From positions 1 through 64,000 of the forward strand of contig CALQAH020000003.1 in the NCBI GenBank assembly GCA_943328505.2: a stretch of 64,000 nt of DNA, read 5' to 3'. The notes below the pieces were generated by a model, which was given only the letters and a program-made list of their open reading frames with translations, was not told where the DNA came from and made no database searches. The stretch is from Rhizobium sp. Q54. Its GTDB lineage: Bacteria; Bacteroidota; Bacteroidia; Flavobacteriales; Flavobacteriaceae. Both the position numbers and the translations under genes were made by a program. Positions 19,036-28,872 of the stretch are shown here, in pieces (the stretch's first letter is position 1; every line of letters begins with the position of its first letter).

Positions 19036-19782
19036 ATGAAAAAACTTCTTTTACTATTCATTTTTTTTATTTCTTTTAAAGGATTTTCCCAAGATTTGAA
19101 CACTTATCAATATGCAATTGTTCCTGCTAAATTTGATTTTTTAAAAGAAAACGATAAGTACAAATTGAACACCTTAACAAAGTTGTTAATGGAAAAATAT
19201 GGTTTTAAATCATTCCTTACAACAGATATTCTTCCAGAAGAAATAGCCAATACCAATTGTAATAAAATATTTGTAGAAGTGACAGAAAACAGCAATATGT
19301 TTACGACAAAACTTAAAGTAATCTTGAAAGATTGTAAAAACAGTGTGCTTTTTATTTCTGATGAAGGAACGAGTAGAGAAAAAGATTTAGCGCCTGCTTT
19401 CACTCAAGCCCTTAGAGCTGCCTTTAAATCTTTCGATAAATTAAATCATAAATATAATGGTGAAACCGCAAAAGATGCAGTTGTTGAACCTAAAGAGGTA
19501 GTTGTTTTAGAAGAAAATTTTGAAACACCAAAACCAGTTGAAACTCCAGTTCCCAATCCTGAAATTATGTTTTTTGCGCAACCCATCGCTAACGGATTTC
19601 AAATTGTAAACAATGAACCAAGAGTCATCATGCGATTGTTCAATACCTCCCAAAAAAATGTGTTTATTGGCAGACGAGACGATACTCAAGGTGTCGTGAT
19701 TTTTAAAAACAACCAATGGTTCTTTGAATATTATGAAAAAGGCACTTTAGTTTCGGAGCCTTTAAAAGTGAAGTTTTATTAA
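19036..19782 (+). CDS. Exported protein of unknown function
   Basis: A 248-residue protein not assigned to a family. It has a clear signal peptide (MKKLLLLFIFFISFKGFSQ). The segment up to about residue 135 looks like a mixed alpha/beta domain. Residues 140-175 are rich in E, P and V and look like a flexible linker (PKPVETPVPNPE). The last 70 residues contain IANGFQIVNNEPRVIMRLF and [20 protein letters not shown] and look like a small beta-rich domain. It follows the nucleotidase gene by 3 bases and is probably cotranscribed. Its stop overlaps the stop of rarA on the other strand. Confidence 0.7.
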   Translation: MKKLLLLFIFFISFKGFSQDLNTYQYAIVPAKFDFLKENDKYKLNTLTKLLMEKYGFKSFLTTDILPEEIANTNCNKIFVEVTENSNMFTTKLKVILKDCKNSVLFISDEGTSREKDLAPAFTQALRAAFKSFDKLNHKYNGETAKDAVVEPKEVVVLEENFETPKPVETPVPNPEIMFFAQPIANGFQIVNNEPRVIMRLFNTSQKNVFIGRRDDTQGVVIFKNNQWFFEYYEKGTLVSEPLKVKFY

Positions 19783-21056
19783 TATCCGTACTTATCTTTC
19801 CACCTATTTTTTAAAAACTCTCGAGTCCCATTTTCTCTTGAATTATTTCCAGGATTGTAGAAAGCCGTATTCTTAATCTCATCCGGAAGAAATTCTTGTT
19901 CCGCGAAATTATTGGCAAAATCATGCGAATATTTATACTCATCGCCATAGCCTAATTCCTTCATCAATTTGGTTGGTGCATTTCTCAAATGAAGAGGTAC
20001 CGATAAATCACCCGTTTGTTTTACCACTTGTTGCGCTTGCCCAATGGCCATATAACTCGCATTACTTTTGGGAGAAGTTGCTAAATAAACCGCACACTGA
20101 CTCAATATAATTCTACTCTCAGGATAACCTATAGTTGCCACAGCTTGAAAAGTATTGTTGGCCATAATAAATGCCGTTGGATTGGCATTTCCAATATCTT
20201 CACTGGAAAGAATTAGCATTCTTCGGGCAATAAATTTTACATCTTCACCACCTTCAATCATGCGCGCCAACCAATATACAGCTCCATTTGGATCGCTACC
20301 ACGAATGGATTTTATAAAGGCCGAAACAATATCATAATGTTGCTCGCCTGTTTTGTCATAGAGCACTGTGTTTTGTTGCACCAATTCCAAAACTTTATCG
20401 TTGGTGATTACTATTTCGTCGTCGGCAGAAGCGTTGACAACCAGTTCAAAAATATTCAACAGTTTGCGACCATCGCCACCAGAAAGACGAAGTAATGCTT
20501 CGGTTTCTTGTAATTCGATCTTTTTGGTTTTTAAAATGGTATCAGTAGTCATGGCGCGATGCAGTAAAAGCTCTAAATCTTCTTTAGAAAAAGCATTCAA
20601 TACATACACCTGACAACGTGACAACAAAGCGGGAATGACTTCAAAACTCGGATTTTCAGTGGTAGCACCTATCAAGGTGATCCAACCTTTTTCGACAGCG
20701 GCTAATAACGAATCTTGTTGCGATTTGCTAAACCGATGGATTTCATCAATAAATAAAATGGGGTTTTTGGCCGTGAACAAACCACCACTTTGTTTGGCTT
20801 TATCAATTACATCGCGAATGTCCTTCACCCCCGAATTGATAGCACTTAAAATATAAAAAGGGCGTTTACTTTCTTGTGCAATAATTTGTGCCAAAGTTGT
20901 TTTTCCGGTTCCAGGTGAACCCCAAAAAATGAGTGAAGGAATTATTCCTTTGGCAATTTGTTGTGTTAACGAACCGTTGGGTCCAACCAAATGCAACTGA
21001 CTAATATACTCTTCTAATTTTTGCGGACGAATGCGTTCGGCAAGTGGTGCTTCCAT
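19779..21056 (-). CDS. rarA: Replication-associated recombination protein A (AAA+ ATPase)
   Basis: RarA/MgsA-type clamp-loader-like AAA+ ATPase, active at stalled replication forks. Walker A is GSPGTGKTT (residues 46-54), Walker B is [10 protein letters not shown] (100-109), sensor 1 is [12 protein letters not shown], and the arginine finger region is LLSRCQVY. The C-terminal part has the family segments [19 protein letters not shown] and [15 protein letters not shown]. The start at 21056 begins [11 protein letters not shown], the usual family N-terminus; an in-frame ATG 60 bases upstream would add a lysine- and phenylalanine-rich stretch with no family support. Length is 425 residues. Its 3' end overlaps the convergent exported protein gene by four bases. 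Confidence 0.95.
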   Translation of the reverse strand: MEAPLAERIRPQKLEEYISQLHLVGPNGSLTQQIAKGIIPSLIFWGSPGTGKTTLAQIIAQESKRPFYILSAINSGVKDIRDVIDKAKQSGGLFTAKNPILFIDEIHRFSKSQQDSLLAAVEKGWITLIGATTENPSFEVIPALLSRCQVYVLNAFSKEDLELLLHRAMTTDTILKTKKIELQETEALLRLSGGDGRKLLNIFELVVNASADDEIVITNDKVLELVQQNTVLYDKTGEQHYDIVSAFIKSIRGSDPNGAVYWLARMIEGGEDVKFIARRMLILSSEDIGNANPTAFIMANNTFQAVATIGYPESRIILSQCAVYLATSPKSNASYMAIGQAQQVVKQTGDLSVPLHLRNAPTKLMKELGYGDEYKYSHDFANNFAEQEFLPDEIKNTAFYNPGNNSRENGTREFLKNRWKDKYGY

Positions 21057-21246
21057 TTTAATTTGAAAATGTGGGAATTTAAAAAATATAAAGGATTTCA
21101 AATGTTTGTTTCGCAAATTTAATCATAAAAGATCATAATTTTCAAATTATCTCATTTCCAAATTTCCAAATTGAATATGACAAAATAGCATTACTTTTAC
21201 TGTGGTTACATTTTTGATATATCCAATATTCAAAATATAATAGTAA

Positions 21247-22005
21247 ATGAACGACCATCATCATTTTAAATTTTCACCTTCCGTTTGGATTGTTCCTACT
21301 TTTTTGTTGCTGTTTTTATGGACGGTTTTTTATATAGAAGACAACTATAATATTGATTTAGCGGTACACGGTATTTTGCCAAGAACGTTGTCGGGTTTGC
21401 AAGGTGTTTTTTTTAGTCCATTTTTACATGGCGATTTTAGTCATATCGCTAACAATTCTATTCCTCTTTTTATTTTAACTACGGCATTAATTTACTTTTA
21501 TCGAGAGGTATCATTAAAAGTGCTGCTCTACGGAATTTTACTTTCAGGATTTTTGACCTGGGTAATTGGTAGAAATTCCTATCATATAGGCGCAAGCGGA
21601 TTAATCTATGTGTTGGTTTCGTTTATTTTCTTCAAAGGTTTGATGACAAAATATTACCGTTTAATGGCTTTATCAATGATGGTTGTAATGCTTTATGGGG
21701 GAATGATTTGGTATGTTTTTCCCGAAGTGGATAACAAAATTTCTTGGGAAGGACATTTGGCTGGGTTAATAACAGGCTTTGTATTTGCGATACTTTTTAA
21801 AACGCCCGATTACAAAAAAGCAATTCAATACGAATGGGAAAAACCCGATTTCAATCCAGAAGAGGATATGTTTATGAAACATTTTGACGAAAACGGGAAC
21901 TTTGTAAATACCCCTGAACCCGAGGAAGAAGAAAATATTCCTATGGATATTAATTATGTTTATGAGTATAAAGCAAATGAAAATGCTGCTTCAACAAAAG
22001 AATAA
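21247..22005 (+). CDS. Rhomboid family intramembrane serine protease
   Basis: Inner-membrane protease that cleaves transmembrane helices. Several hydrophobic segments are visible, starting at residues 13-27. The catalytic dyad is S117 (in GASGLIYV) and H170 (in GHLAGLITG). The family signature HGDFSHIANNSIPL lies in the L1 loop and second helix. Residues 190-252 form an acidic, hydrophilic C-terminal tail (PEEDMFMKHFDENG, EPEEEENIP). Substrates cannot be predicted. A long inverted repeat follows, separating it from the convergent rlmB. Confidence 0.92.
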   Translation: MNDHHHFKFSPSVWIVPTFLLLFLWTVFYIEDNYNIDLAVHGILPRTLSGLQGVFFSPFLHGDFSHIANNSIPLFILTTALIYFYREVSLKVLLYGILLSGFLTWVIGRNSYHIGASGLIYVLVSFIFFKGLMTKYYRLMALSMMVVMLYGGMIWYVFPEVDNKISWEGHLAGLITGFVFAILFKTPDYKKAIQYEWEKPDFNPEEDMFMKHFDENGNFVNTPEPEEEENIPMDINYVYEYKANENAASTKE

Positions 22006-22010
22006 TTTAA

Positions 22011-22064
22011 ACCATTAAGAAATTAAGCTAATTAAGACTTAATGAAACTTAATTTCTTAATGGT
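22011..22064. repeat. 17-bp perfect inverted repeat, possible bidirectional terminator
   Basis: ACCATTAAGAAATTAAG (22011-22027) pairs perfectly with CTTAATTTCTTAATGGT (22048-22064) across 20 bases that also contain related TTAAG/CTTAA words. It lies between convergent genes. Neither strand has a long T-tract after the stem, so termination would be weaker than at other sites in this window. Confidence 0.6.
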
Positions 22065-22074
22065 AAAAAAAATA

Positions 22075-22809
22075 TTATTGTCGTTGTCTCACGGCTTCAT
22101 ATAAAAAAGCACCGCAAGCCACAGAAACATTCAAAGAACCAATCGATCCAAACATAGGAAGTTTTGCTTTTTCCTCGACAATTTTGAGAACTGATGGATT
22201 AATGCCACGGTCTTCACTTCCCATAATTATAGCTACAGGTTCGTTGAGCGAAATGTCATAAATGTTTTGTTCGGTTTTTTCGGTAGCCGCTACGATTTTT
22301 ATTCCACTTCCTTGTAGTTGAAAAATAGCATCTTTAATATGTTCCACTTTACAAATAGGGACATTAAAAACGGCACCAGCAGAGGTTTTTACCGTATCAC
22401 CATTTACAGGAGCTGATCCGTGTTTTTGAACAATAATACCATCTACGCCAGTACATTCGGCAGTACGTATAATGGCGCCAAAATTTCGAGCATCGGATAA
22501 TTGGTCAAGAATAAGAAACAACGGCATTTTGCCACTTTCAATTACTTTTTCTATCAAGGTTTCTAAATCGTGAAACGCTATTGGCGAAATAGTTGCCACA
22601 GCACCTTGATGGTTATTGGGTGTTAATCGGTTTAATTTTTCGACAGGAACATAGGAAAAGTTGATGCTTTTTTGTTTCATCACTTTCATCAAATCTTTGA
22701 TTAGTTCACCTTGCAAGTCACTTTGAATAAACACTTTGTCAATAACGGCACCCGATTGAATTCCCTCAATGATAGCTCTAATCCCAAAAATTTGATGTTC
22801 TTTTTCCAT
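22075..22809 (-). CDS. rlmB: 23S rRNA (guanosine-2'-O-)-methyltransferase, RlmB type
   Basis: SpoU/TrmH-family methyltransferase; RlmB methylates the ribose of G2251 of 23S rRNA using S-adenosylmethionine. The N-terminal substrate-binding domain (residues 1-75, with FGIRAIIEGI and NNHQGAVA) precedes the knotted catalytic domain. The three SPOUT motifs are NFGAIIRTAE (109-118), MGSEDRGI (196-203) and SLNVSVACG (225-233). Length 244 fits E. coli RlmB (243). Assignment to RlmB rather than another 2'-O-methyltransferase rests on the N-terminal domain and length. It lies 42 bases downstream of the Omp85-like gene on the same strand and may be cotranscribed. Confidence 0.92.
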   Translation of the reverse strand: MEKEHQIFGIRAIIEGIQSGAVIDKVFIQSDLQGELIKDLMKVMKQKSINFSYVPVEKLNRLTPNNHQGAVATISPIAFHDLETLIEKVIESGKMPLFLILDQLSDARNFGAIIRTAECTGVDGIIVQKHGSAPVNGDTVKTSAGAVFNVPICKVEHIKDAIFQLQGSGIKIVAATEKTEQNIYDISLNEPVAIIMGSEDRGINPSVLKIVEEKAKLPMFGSIGSLNVSVACGAFLYEAVRQRQ

Positions 22810-22851
22810 GGCGCAAAGATAGTTTTTTTGTTTCAGATTTCAAGTGCAACG

Positions 22852-24507
22852 CTAGAAGTTCGCCTTGAAACTAATATGAACAATGGAATTCGACAATTTT
22901 GCCGTTTGCTCTTTGGTACTTCCGTTGGCATAAACAATATTGAAAAGCCCATTTTTGGTTAGCAATCCAAACCCAAAACCCAGACCTAGTAAATTATCTT
23001 CAATGTTGGATGTTTTGTCTTGAAAATAGCCATAATCCATAATGGTATGCACATAAATACTTGGCGCTAAAACATAACGATATTCGGTTAGTAGGGAGGT
23101 AAAAAAATTGGCTTGCAAACTATTTTCATTAAAACCCCGAATGGAGTTGATGCCTCCAAAACGATACAATTCATTAATAATATAGGAATCACTTTGTAAA
23201 TAATAGTTCTGGCTTTTTAGGGAAATGATATTTTTGTTGTTCAAATAAAAATTATGTTTCATTGTAAAATTCCCAAAAAACTGATTGTTGTTTTCTAAAT
23301 TGGAGTTTCGTTTTCCCGTTCCTATTTTTAAATTGATATTGGTCTTTTCAGGAAAAAGAAAATCATCATTCTTGAAATTTAAAAATTCAAAATTGGCAGT
23401 TATAAAAGAATTTTCATAATCATTTAATGATGCGTTGTTTACATTTTGAATATCGCTGGACTCGGTGGATTGATATCCCAAATACAAACGGGTATTGTAA
23501 TTAAAATAATACCCTACATCAATTGCAGATTGTGTATTTTGAAAAGTACTGTCTTGTTTAAAAATATTGAGTTGTGCTTTTATTCCCAAGGGACTTTTGA
23601 AGATGTAGGGAAGTTCAACGCCAAGATTGAACGTTTTTTGATCTTGCCCATCACTTTTCCAGTATAGCGATAATTTTTCGCCAGAGTTTAAGGCGTTATT
23701 TAAAATTAAATCAACATAACCGCTGAAAACCAATTTTTTTTGTTCGTCATTGGTAAAGCCAATATAACCATCAAAAGTGTTGGATTTTGCTTTTTCCAAA
23801 TACACATATACTTTGGTGGAATCTTTTGTAAATAGAATCTCTGGATATTTGGTTTGTTTTACAAATCGGTATTTTTCAAAGTCATTGTATAATTTCTCAA
23901 GGTTTTGTTGATTGAAAACTTTGTTGCGGTACAATCGTTTGATGTTTTTTTTATGTCCTTCAGGAAATTTGTCATAGCCATTAATAACAATATCGTTAAG
24001 TTGTCGCTTTTTTTCTAAAACAATATTTAAATCGGCAATTAGAAATCCTTTTTTCTTTTGAAGGTTTATCAATTTAACTTTTGCCATGGAGAAACCTTTG
24101 GCCTCTAATTTTTTTAAAGTGGTTTTTAAAAATGTTTCGCTTTCTGAAAAAGTTATAATTAGGGTGTCTTTTTTTGTTTCAAATAACATTTCATTTTCTG
24201 TTCCTATATATATATGTATAAAATCAGTCTTTGTACCTAATTTGTATCGAAAGAAAAAAGTGCTGTCATTGCGTTTCTCATTTTCAATAATTTGATGTTC
24301 AGAAAAACCAACTTTAATAAGTTTTTCTGCAACATTATTGTTTTCGTCAATAACAGATTTTGCGTTTAGGTGATTGGATACATAGCCAATGGAATCGATA
24401 AATTTGGATTCTCTTTCCGTTTGCCCCGAAATTTTAAGATACAGTTGTTGGGCAGAAACATTTCGGCAAAATGAAGAGAGCAACACAATTAAGAATATCT
24501 TTTTCAA
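22852..24507 (-). CDS. Omp85/BamA-family outer-membrane beta-barrel protein with POTRA domain
   Basis: A 551-residue outer-membrane protein. It has a signal peptide (MKKIFLIVLLSSFCRNVSAQ), a POTRA-like periplasmic region (about 165-265, containing LNDIVINGYDKFPE), and a C-terminal barrel of alternating beta strands ending in phenylalanine (SFKANF). The Omp85 signature near the end is RFGGINSIRGFNE, where IRGF matches the conserved VRGF/IRGF loop motif. It is shorter than BamA, with only one clear POTRA, so it is more like a TamA or accessory Omp85 than the essential BamA. Substrate is unknown. Confidence 0.85.
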   Translation of the reverse strand: MKKIFLIVLLSSFCRNVSAQQLYLKISGQTERESKFIDSIGYVSNHLNAKSVIDENNNVAEKLIKVGFSEHQIIENEKRNDSTFFFRYKLGTKTDFIHIYIGTENEMLFETKKDTLIITFSESETFLKTTLKKLEAKGFSMAKVKLINLQKKKGFLIADLNIVLEKKRQLNDIVINGYDKFPEGHKKNIKRLYRNKVFNQQNLEKLYNDFEKYRFVKQTKYPEILFTKDSTKVYVYLEKAKSNTFDGYIGFTNDEQKKLVFSGYVDLILNNALNSGEKLSLYWKSDGQDQKTFNLGVELPYIFKSPLGIKAQLNIFKQDSTFQNTQSAIDVGYYFNYNTRLYLGYQSTESSDIQNVNNASLNDYENSFITANFEFLNFKNDDFLFPEKTNINLKIGTGKRNSNLENNNQFFGNFTMKHNFYLNNKNIISLKSQNYYLQSDSYIINELYRFGGINSIRGFNENSLQANFFTSLLTEYRYVLAPSIYVHTIMDYGYFQDKTSNIEDNLLGLGFGFGLLTKNGLFNIVYANGSTKEQTAKLSNSIVHISFKANF

Positions 24508-24695
24508 ACGAGTAAAAAGTTTTGATAAAAATAACGTAAATATTCAAAGTTTCTTATAAAAATAATTGATAAATAATCTGCTTAGAAATTGTATAAATAG
24601 CATAATTTAATTGTCTAAGTTTTTTTTAATACGTCAATTTCATATTCCATTAATAAACAAATAATTACTTCGTCTAAAAATTAATGAATTATGAT

Positions 24696-24725
24696 TTGTT
24701 TCATTGAAAATATTTATTACATTTG
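24696..24725 (+). promoter_or_regulatory. Promoter of the ribosomal protein cluster
   Basis: TTG (24696-24698) is followed after 19 bases by TACATTTG (24718-24725), an excellent Bacteroidota promoter. Initiation near 24732 would give a leader of about 47 nt before rpsL, containing a short GC hairpin. Confidence 0.65.
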
Positions 24726-24729
24726 CAAC

Positions 24730-24745
24730 CCCGTAAAAAGCGGGA
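24730..24745 (+). promoter_or_regulatory. Short hairpin at the predicted start of the ribosomal mRNA
   Basis: CCCG-TAAAAAG-CGGG can form a four-pair GC stem at the predicted 5' end of the transcript in otherwise AT-rich sequence. It might stabilise the mRNA or act in regulation; this is inference. Confidence 0.35.
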
Positions 24746-24778
24746 ATTTTATAAACAAGTAATTTTTAGTATTTAATT

Positions 24779-25162
24779 ATGCCAACTATTCAACAATTAG
24801 TAAGAACAGGAAGAACTCAAATCACTAAGAAGAGTAAATCGGTTGCTTTAGATTCTTGTCCTCAAAGAAGAGGTGTTTGTACGCGTGTTTACACTACTAC
24901 TCCAAAAAAACCAAACTCAGCCATGCGTAAAGTTGCGCGTGTCCGTTTGACAAATGGAAATGAAGTGAATGCTTACATCCCCGGAGAAGGACACAATCTA
25001 CAAGAGCACTCGATAGTATTAGTGCGAGGCGGAAGGGTAAAAGATTTACCAGGAGTTAGATATCACATTGTTCGTGGTGCGCTTGATACATCAGGTGTAG
25101 CAGGAAGAACACAAAGAAGATCTAAGTACGGTGCAAAACGACCAAAAGAAGCAAAAAAGTAA
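24779..25162 (+). CDS. rpsL: 30S ribosomal protein S12
   Basis: S12 lies at the decoding centre of the 30S subunit. At 127 residues it is close to the E. coli protein (124). The conserved segment [12 protein letters not shown] carries K43, and [13 protein letters not shown] carries K88; both are wild-type at the positions where streptomycin-resistance substitutions occur in other bacteria. It is the first gene of the merged str-S10-spc-alpha cluster, with the promoter directly upstream and rpsG 26 bases downstream. Confidence 0.99.
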
Positions 25163-25188
25163 ATTTACAAAACCTTTAAACAAAAGAC

Positions 25189-25665
25189 ATGAGAAAAAGA
25201 GCGGCAAAGAAAAGACCACTTTTACCAGATCCAAGGTTCAATGACCAATTGGTTACACGTTTTGTAAACAACTTAATGTGGGACGGTAAAAAATCAACAG
25301 CTTTCAAAGTATTTTATGATGCCATGGATATCGTAGAAACGAAGAAGCAAGATGCAGAAAAATCATCTGTAGAAATTTGGAAAGATGCACTAACAAACGT
25401 TATGCCTCACGTAGAAGTACGTAGTCGTAGAGTAGGTGGAGCTACATTTCAAATTCCAATGCAGATTAGACCAGATAGAAAAATTTCTATGGCAATGAAG
25501 TGGATGATACTTTATGCTAGAAGAAGAAATGAGAAATCAATGGCACAAAAATTAGCTTCAGAAGTTTTAGCTGCAGCTAAAGAAGAAGGTGCTGCAGTTA
25601 AGAAAAGAATGGATACTCACAAGATGGCAGAAGCTAACAAAGCATTCTCTCACTTTAGATTTTAA
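25189..25665 (+). CDS. rpsG: 30S ribosomal protein S7
   Basis: Primary 16S rRNA-binding protein of the 30S head. The 158-residue sequence starts [17 protein letters not shown] and contains the conserved [16 protein letters not shown] and [14 protein letters not shown]. In E. coli S7 is the translational repressor of the str operon; no matching site can be recognised here. It lies between rpsL and fusA with an 8-base gap to fusA. Confidence 0.99.
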   Translation: MRKRAAKKRPLLPDPRFNDQLVTRFVNNLMWDGKKSTAFKVFYDAMDIVETKKQDAEKSSVEIWKDALTNVMPHVEVRSRRVGGATFQIPMQIRPDRKISMAMKWMILYARRRNEKSMAQKLASEVLAAAKEEGAAVKKRMDTHKMAEANKAFSHFRF

Positions 25666-25673
25666 TTCAAGAA

Positions 25674-27830
25674 ATGGCTAGAGAACTTAAATATACAAGA
25701 AACATAGGGATTGCTGCTCACATTGATGCTGGTAAAACAACAACAACGGAGCGTATATTATTCTACACAGGAAAATCACACAAAATTGGTGAAGTACACG
25801 ATGGTGCTGCAACAATGGACTGGATGGCGCAAGAGCAAGAAAGAGGTATTACCATTACTTCGGCTGCTACTACTTGCGAATGGAATTTCCCAACTACTCA
25901 AGGTAAACGTTTACCAGAAACATTACCTTACCACTTTAATATTATCGATACCCCAGGTCACGTTGACTTTACCGTTGAGGTAAATCGTTCATTACGTGTA
26001 TTGGATGGTTTGGTTTTCTTATTTAGTGCTGTTGATGGTGTTGAGCCTCAATCAGAAACTAACTGGAGACTTGCTGATCAATATCGTGTGCCACGTATCG
26101 GTTTTGTTAATAAAATGGATAGACAAGGTTCTAACTTTTTGATGGTTTGTCAACAAGTAAGAGATATGCTAAAATCAAACGCAGTTGCAATCACTTTGCC
26201 AATTGGTGAAGAAAATGATTTCAAAGGTGTTGTAGATTTAGTAAAAAATCAAGCTATTGTTTGGGATGAAGAAGGTATGGGAGCAACTTACGAGATTGTG
26301 CCTATTCCAGAAGACATGCTTGCAGAAGTAAAAGAATACAGATCAATTCTTATTGAGGCAGTTGCTGACTATGATGAGAATTTGCTTGAAAAATTCATGG
26401 ATGATGAAAACTCAATTACAGAGGAAGAAATCAACATCGCTTTAAGAGCAGCTGTAATGGATATGGCAATTATTCCTATGATTGCTGGTTCTTCTTTCAA
26501 AAACAAAGGAGTTCAATTCATGTTAGACGCAGTATGCAAATACTTGCCATCTCCAATGGATAAAGAAGGTATCTGGGGAATTGATCCTGATGATGCTGAT
26601 TTGTTAGAAGAAGATCAAACAAAAATATTACGTAAACCAGATGTAAAAGAGCCTTTCGCAGCTTTAGCATTTAAGATTGCTACTGACCCATTCGTTGGTC
26701 GTTTGGCTTTCTTCCGTGCTTATTCAGGAAGACTTGATGCAGGTTCGTATGTTTTGAATACACGTTCAGGAAACAAAGAAAGAATTTCTCGTATCTACCA
26801 AATGCACGCTAACAAACAAAACCCAATCGAGTACATCGAAGCAGGTGATATTGGAGCAGCAGTTGGATTTAAAGATATCAAAACTGGAGATACCTTATGT
26901 GATGAAAAACACCCAATTATTCTTGAGTCAATGAAATTCCCAGCACCGGTAATTGGTATCGCTATTGAGCCAAAAACTAAAGCTGACGTAGATAAAATGG
27001 GTATGGCTTTAGCAAAATTAGCTGAAGAAGATCCAACATTTACAGTAAGAACTGATGAAGCTTCAGGACAAACTATTATTTCAGGAATGGGTGAGTTACA
27101 CTTAGACATCCTTGTTGATAGAATGAAACGTGAATTCAAAGTTGAAGTTAACCAAGGTGAACCTCAAGTTGAATACAAAGAAGCTTTTACAAAATCTGCT
27201 ACACACAGAGAAACGTACAAAAAACAATCTGGAGGTCGTGGTAAATTCGGTGATATCGTATTTACGTTAGAGCCAGCAGAAACTGTTGATGGTAAAGTGC
27301 CTGTAGGATTGCAATTTGTAAACGCAGTAAAAGGTGGTAACGTTCCTAAAGAATATATCCCATCTGTAGAAAAAGGTTTCCGTGAAGCTATGAAAACGGG
27401 TCCACTTGCTGGATACCAAGTTGATAGTTTGAAAGTAACTTTAACTGACGGATCTTTCCACCCAGTCGATTCTGATGCTCTTTCTTTTGAATTAGCAGCT
27501 AGAATGGGTTATAGAGAAGTAGCAAAAGCGGCTGGTGCCATTGTACTAGAACCGATTATGAAAATGGAAGTTATTACACCTGAAGAAAACATGGGAGATA
27601 TCGTTGGTGATATCAACCGTCGTAGAGGTCAAGTGAATGACATGGGAGACAGAGCTGGTGCTAAAACCATTAAAGCCGATGTGCCTTTATCAGAAATGTT
27701 TGGTTATGTAACAACTTTAAGAACTTTATCTTCTGGTCGTGCAACATCAACAATGGAATTTTCACATTACGCTGAAACACCTGCAAACATTTCGGAAGCA
27801 GTTATTAAAAAAGCAAAAGGAAACGCATAA
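25674..27830 (+). CDS. fusA: Translation elongation factor G
   Basis: Ribosomal translocase GTPase of 718 residues. G1 is [13 protein letters not shown] (residues 15-27), G2 lies in [11 protein letters not shown]3 is DTPGHVDFT and G4 is NKMD. Domains II-V are intact (for example [13 protein letters not shown] in domain III and the C-terminal [19 protein letters not shown]). This copy in the str cluster is the expected housekeeping EF-G. No tuf gene follows; rpsJ does, after 12 bases, joining the str and S10 clusters. Confidence 0.98.
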   Translation: MARELKYTRNIGIAAHIDAGKTTTTERILFYTGKSHKIGEVHDGAATMDWMAQEQERGITITSAATTCEWNFPTTQGKRLPETLPYHFNIIDTPGHVDFTVEVNRSLRVLDGLVFLFSAVDGVEPQSETNWRLADQYRVPRIGFVNKMDRQGSNFLMVCQQVRDMLKSNAVAITLPIGEENDFKGVVDLVKNQAIVWDEEGMGATYEIVPIPEDMLAEVKEYRSILIEAVADYDENLLEKFMDDENSITEEEINIALRAAVMDMAIIPMIAGSSFKNKGVQFMLDAVCKYLPSPMDKEGIWGIDPDDADLLEEDQTKILRKPDVKEPFAALAFKIATDPFVGRLAFFRAYSGRLDAGSYVLNTRSGNKERISRIYQMHANKQNPIEYIEAGDIGAAVGFKDIKTGDTLCDEKHPIILESMKFPAPVIGIAIEPKTKADVDKMGMALAKLAEEDPTFTVRTDEASGQTIISGMGELHLDILVDRMKREFKVEVNQGEPQVEYKEAFTKSATHRETYKKQSGGRGKFGDIVFTLEPAETVDGKVPVGLQFVNAVKGGNVPKEYIPSVEKGFREAMKTGPLAGYQVDSLKVTLTDGSFHPVDSDALSFELAARMGYREVAKAAGAIVLEPIMKMEVITPEENMGDIVGDINRRRGQVNDMGDRAGAKTIKADVPLSEMFGYVTTLRTLSSGRATSTMEFSHYAETPANISEAVIKKAKGNA

Positions 27831-27842
27831 TTTTTATCAACT

Positions 27843-28148
27843 ATGAGTCAAAAAATTAGAATAAAATTGAAATCTTACGATCACATGTTGGTAGACAAAT
27901 CTGCTGAAAAGATTGTAAAAACTGTAAAAAGTACAGGAGCTGTTGTTACTGGTCCAATTCCATTACCAACACATAAAAAGATATTTACTGTATTGCGTTC
28001 TCCACACGTTAATAAAAAAGCGAGAGAGCAATTTGAAGTAAGTTCGTATAAAAGATTGTTAGACATTTATTCTTCATCTTCAAAAACTATTGACGCTCTA
28101 ATGAAATTGGAGTTGCCAAGCGGTGTTGAAGTTGAAATTAAAGTATAA
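27843..28148 (+). CDS. rpsJ: 30S ribosomal protein S10
   Basis: A 101-residue protein beginning [18 protein letters not shown], with the conserved [20 protein letters not shown]10 belongs to the 30S head and, in E. coli, is also NusE of the antitermination complex. It lies 12 bases after fusA. A 106-base gap with a hairpin follows before rplC, the longest gap in the cluster. Confidence 0.99.
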   Translation: MSQKIRIKLKSYDHMLVDKSAEKIVKTVKSTGAVVTGPIPLPTHKKIFTVLRSPHVNKKAREQFEVSSYKRLLDIYSSSSKTIDALMKLELPSGVEVEIKV

Positions 28149-28171
28149 TACTTCTTTAAAAGTTTAAGATT

Positions 28172-28207
28172 TAAGTATTAGAAATTTGAAAATCTTTTTA
28201 ATACTTA
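28172..28207 (+). promoter_or_regulatory. Hairpin in the rpsJ-rplC gap, candidate leader element
   Basis: TAAGTATTA (28172-28180) and TAATACTTA (28199-28207) form a nine-pair stem with an 18-base loop in the 106-base gap before rplC. There is no strong T-tract, so it is not a typical terminator. E. coli L4 represses the S10 operon through a leader; an equivalent role here is speculative. Confidence 0.35.
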
Positions 28208-28254
28208 TTTCTTTATGAATAAAAAAAAATTTATTAATTAATAATTAGTTTAAT

Positions 28255-28872
28255 ATGTCTGGGTTAATAGGAAGAAAAATCGGCATGACTAGCATTTTCG
28301 ACGAGAACGGGAAAAATATTCCTTGTACGGTAATCGAAGCTGGACCTTGTGTCGTTACCCAAGTCAGAACCACAGCGGTCGACGGGTACGAAGCGTTGCA
28401 ACTTGGTTTCGATGACAAAACAGAAAAACACGCTACTAAAGCTGACTTAGGTCACTTTAAAAAAGCGGGAACTTCTGCTAAGAAAAAAGTCGTTGAATTT
28501 CAAGAGTTTGCAAGCGAACAAAAATTAGGTGACGTTATTGACGTTTCTATTTTTCAAGAAGGAGAATTTGTAGATGTACAAGGTGTATCTAAAGGTAAAG
28601 GTTTCCAAGGAGTAGTGAAACGTCACGGTTTTGGTGGTGTTGGACAAGCAACTCACGGACAACACAACCGATTAAGAGCGCCAGGATCTGTAGGAGCTTC
28701 ATCTTATCCATCACGTGTATTCAAAGGAATGCGTATGGCGGGAAGAATGGGAGGCGATAATGTAAAAGTTCAAAACCTTAGAGTTTTAAAAGTAGTAGCT
28801 GAAAAGAACCTACTTGTTATCAAAGGATGTGTTCCTGGATGTAACAACTCTTATGTAATCATTCACAAGTAA
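28255..28872 (+). CDS. rplC: 50S ribosomal protein L3
   Basis: Early 23S rRNA-binding protein near the peptidyl-transferase centre, 205 residues against 209 in E. coli. It begins [17 protein letters not shown] and includes the conserved loop [14 protein letters not shown] and the downstream [20 protein letters not shown]. The region carries the glutamine methylated by PrmB in E. coli (in ATHGQHN). Its stop overlaps the rplD start by one base (TAATG), implying translational coupling. Confidence 0.99.
   Translation: MSGLIGRKIGMTSIFDENGKNIPCTVIEAGPCVVTQVRTTAVDGYEALQLGFDDKTEKHATKADLGHFKKAGTSAKKKVVEFQEFASEQKLGDVIDVSIFQEGEFVDVQGVSKGKGFQGVVKRHGFGGVGQATHGQHNRLRAPGSVGASSYPSRVFKGMRMAGRMGGDNVKVQNLRVLKVVAEKNLLVIKGCVPGCNNSYVIIHK

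Noticed and set aside
21057..21116. 20-residue N-terminal extension of RarA
   Set aside because: The extra residues have no similarity to the family and the ATG at 21056 gives the normal start.
24581..24627. CTTAGA...TCTAAG followed by a T-run before the rpsL promoter
   Set aside because: Six pairs with a 27-base loop and no plus-strand gene upstream make it a doubtful terminator.
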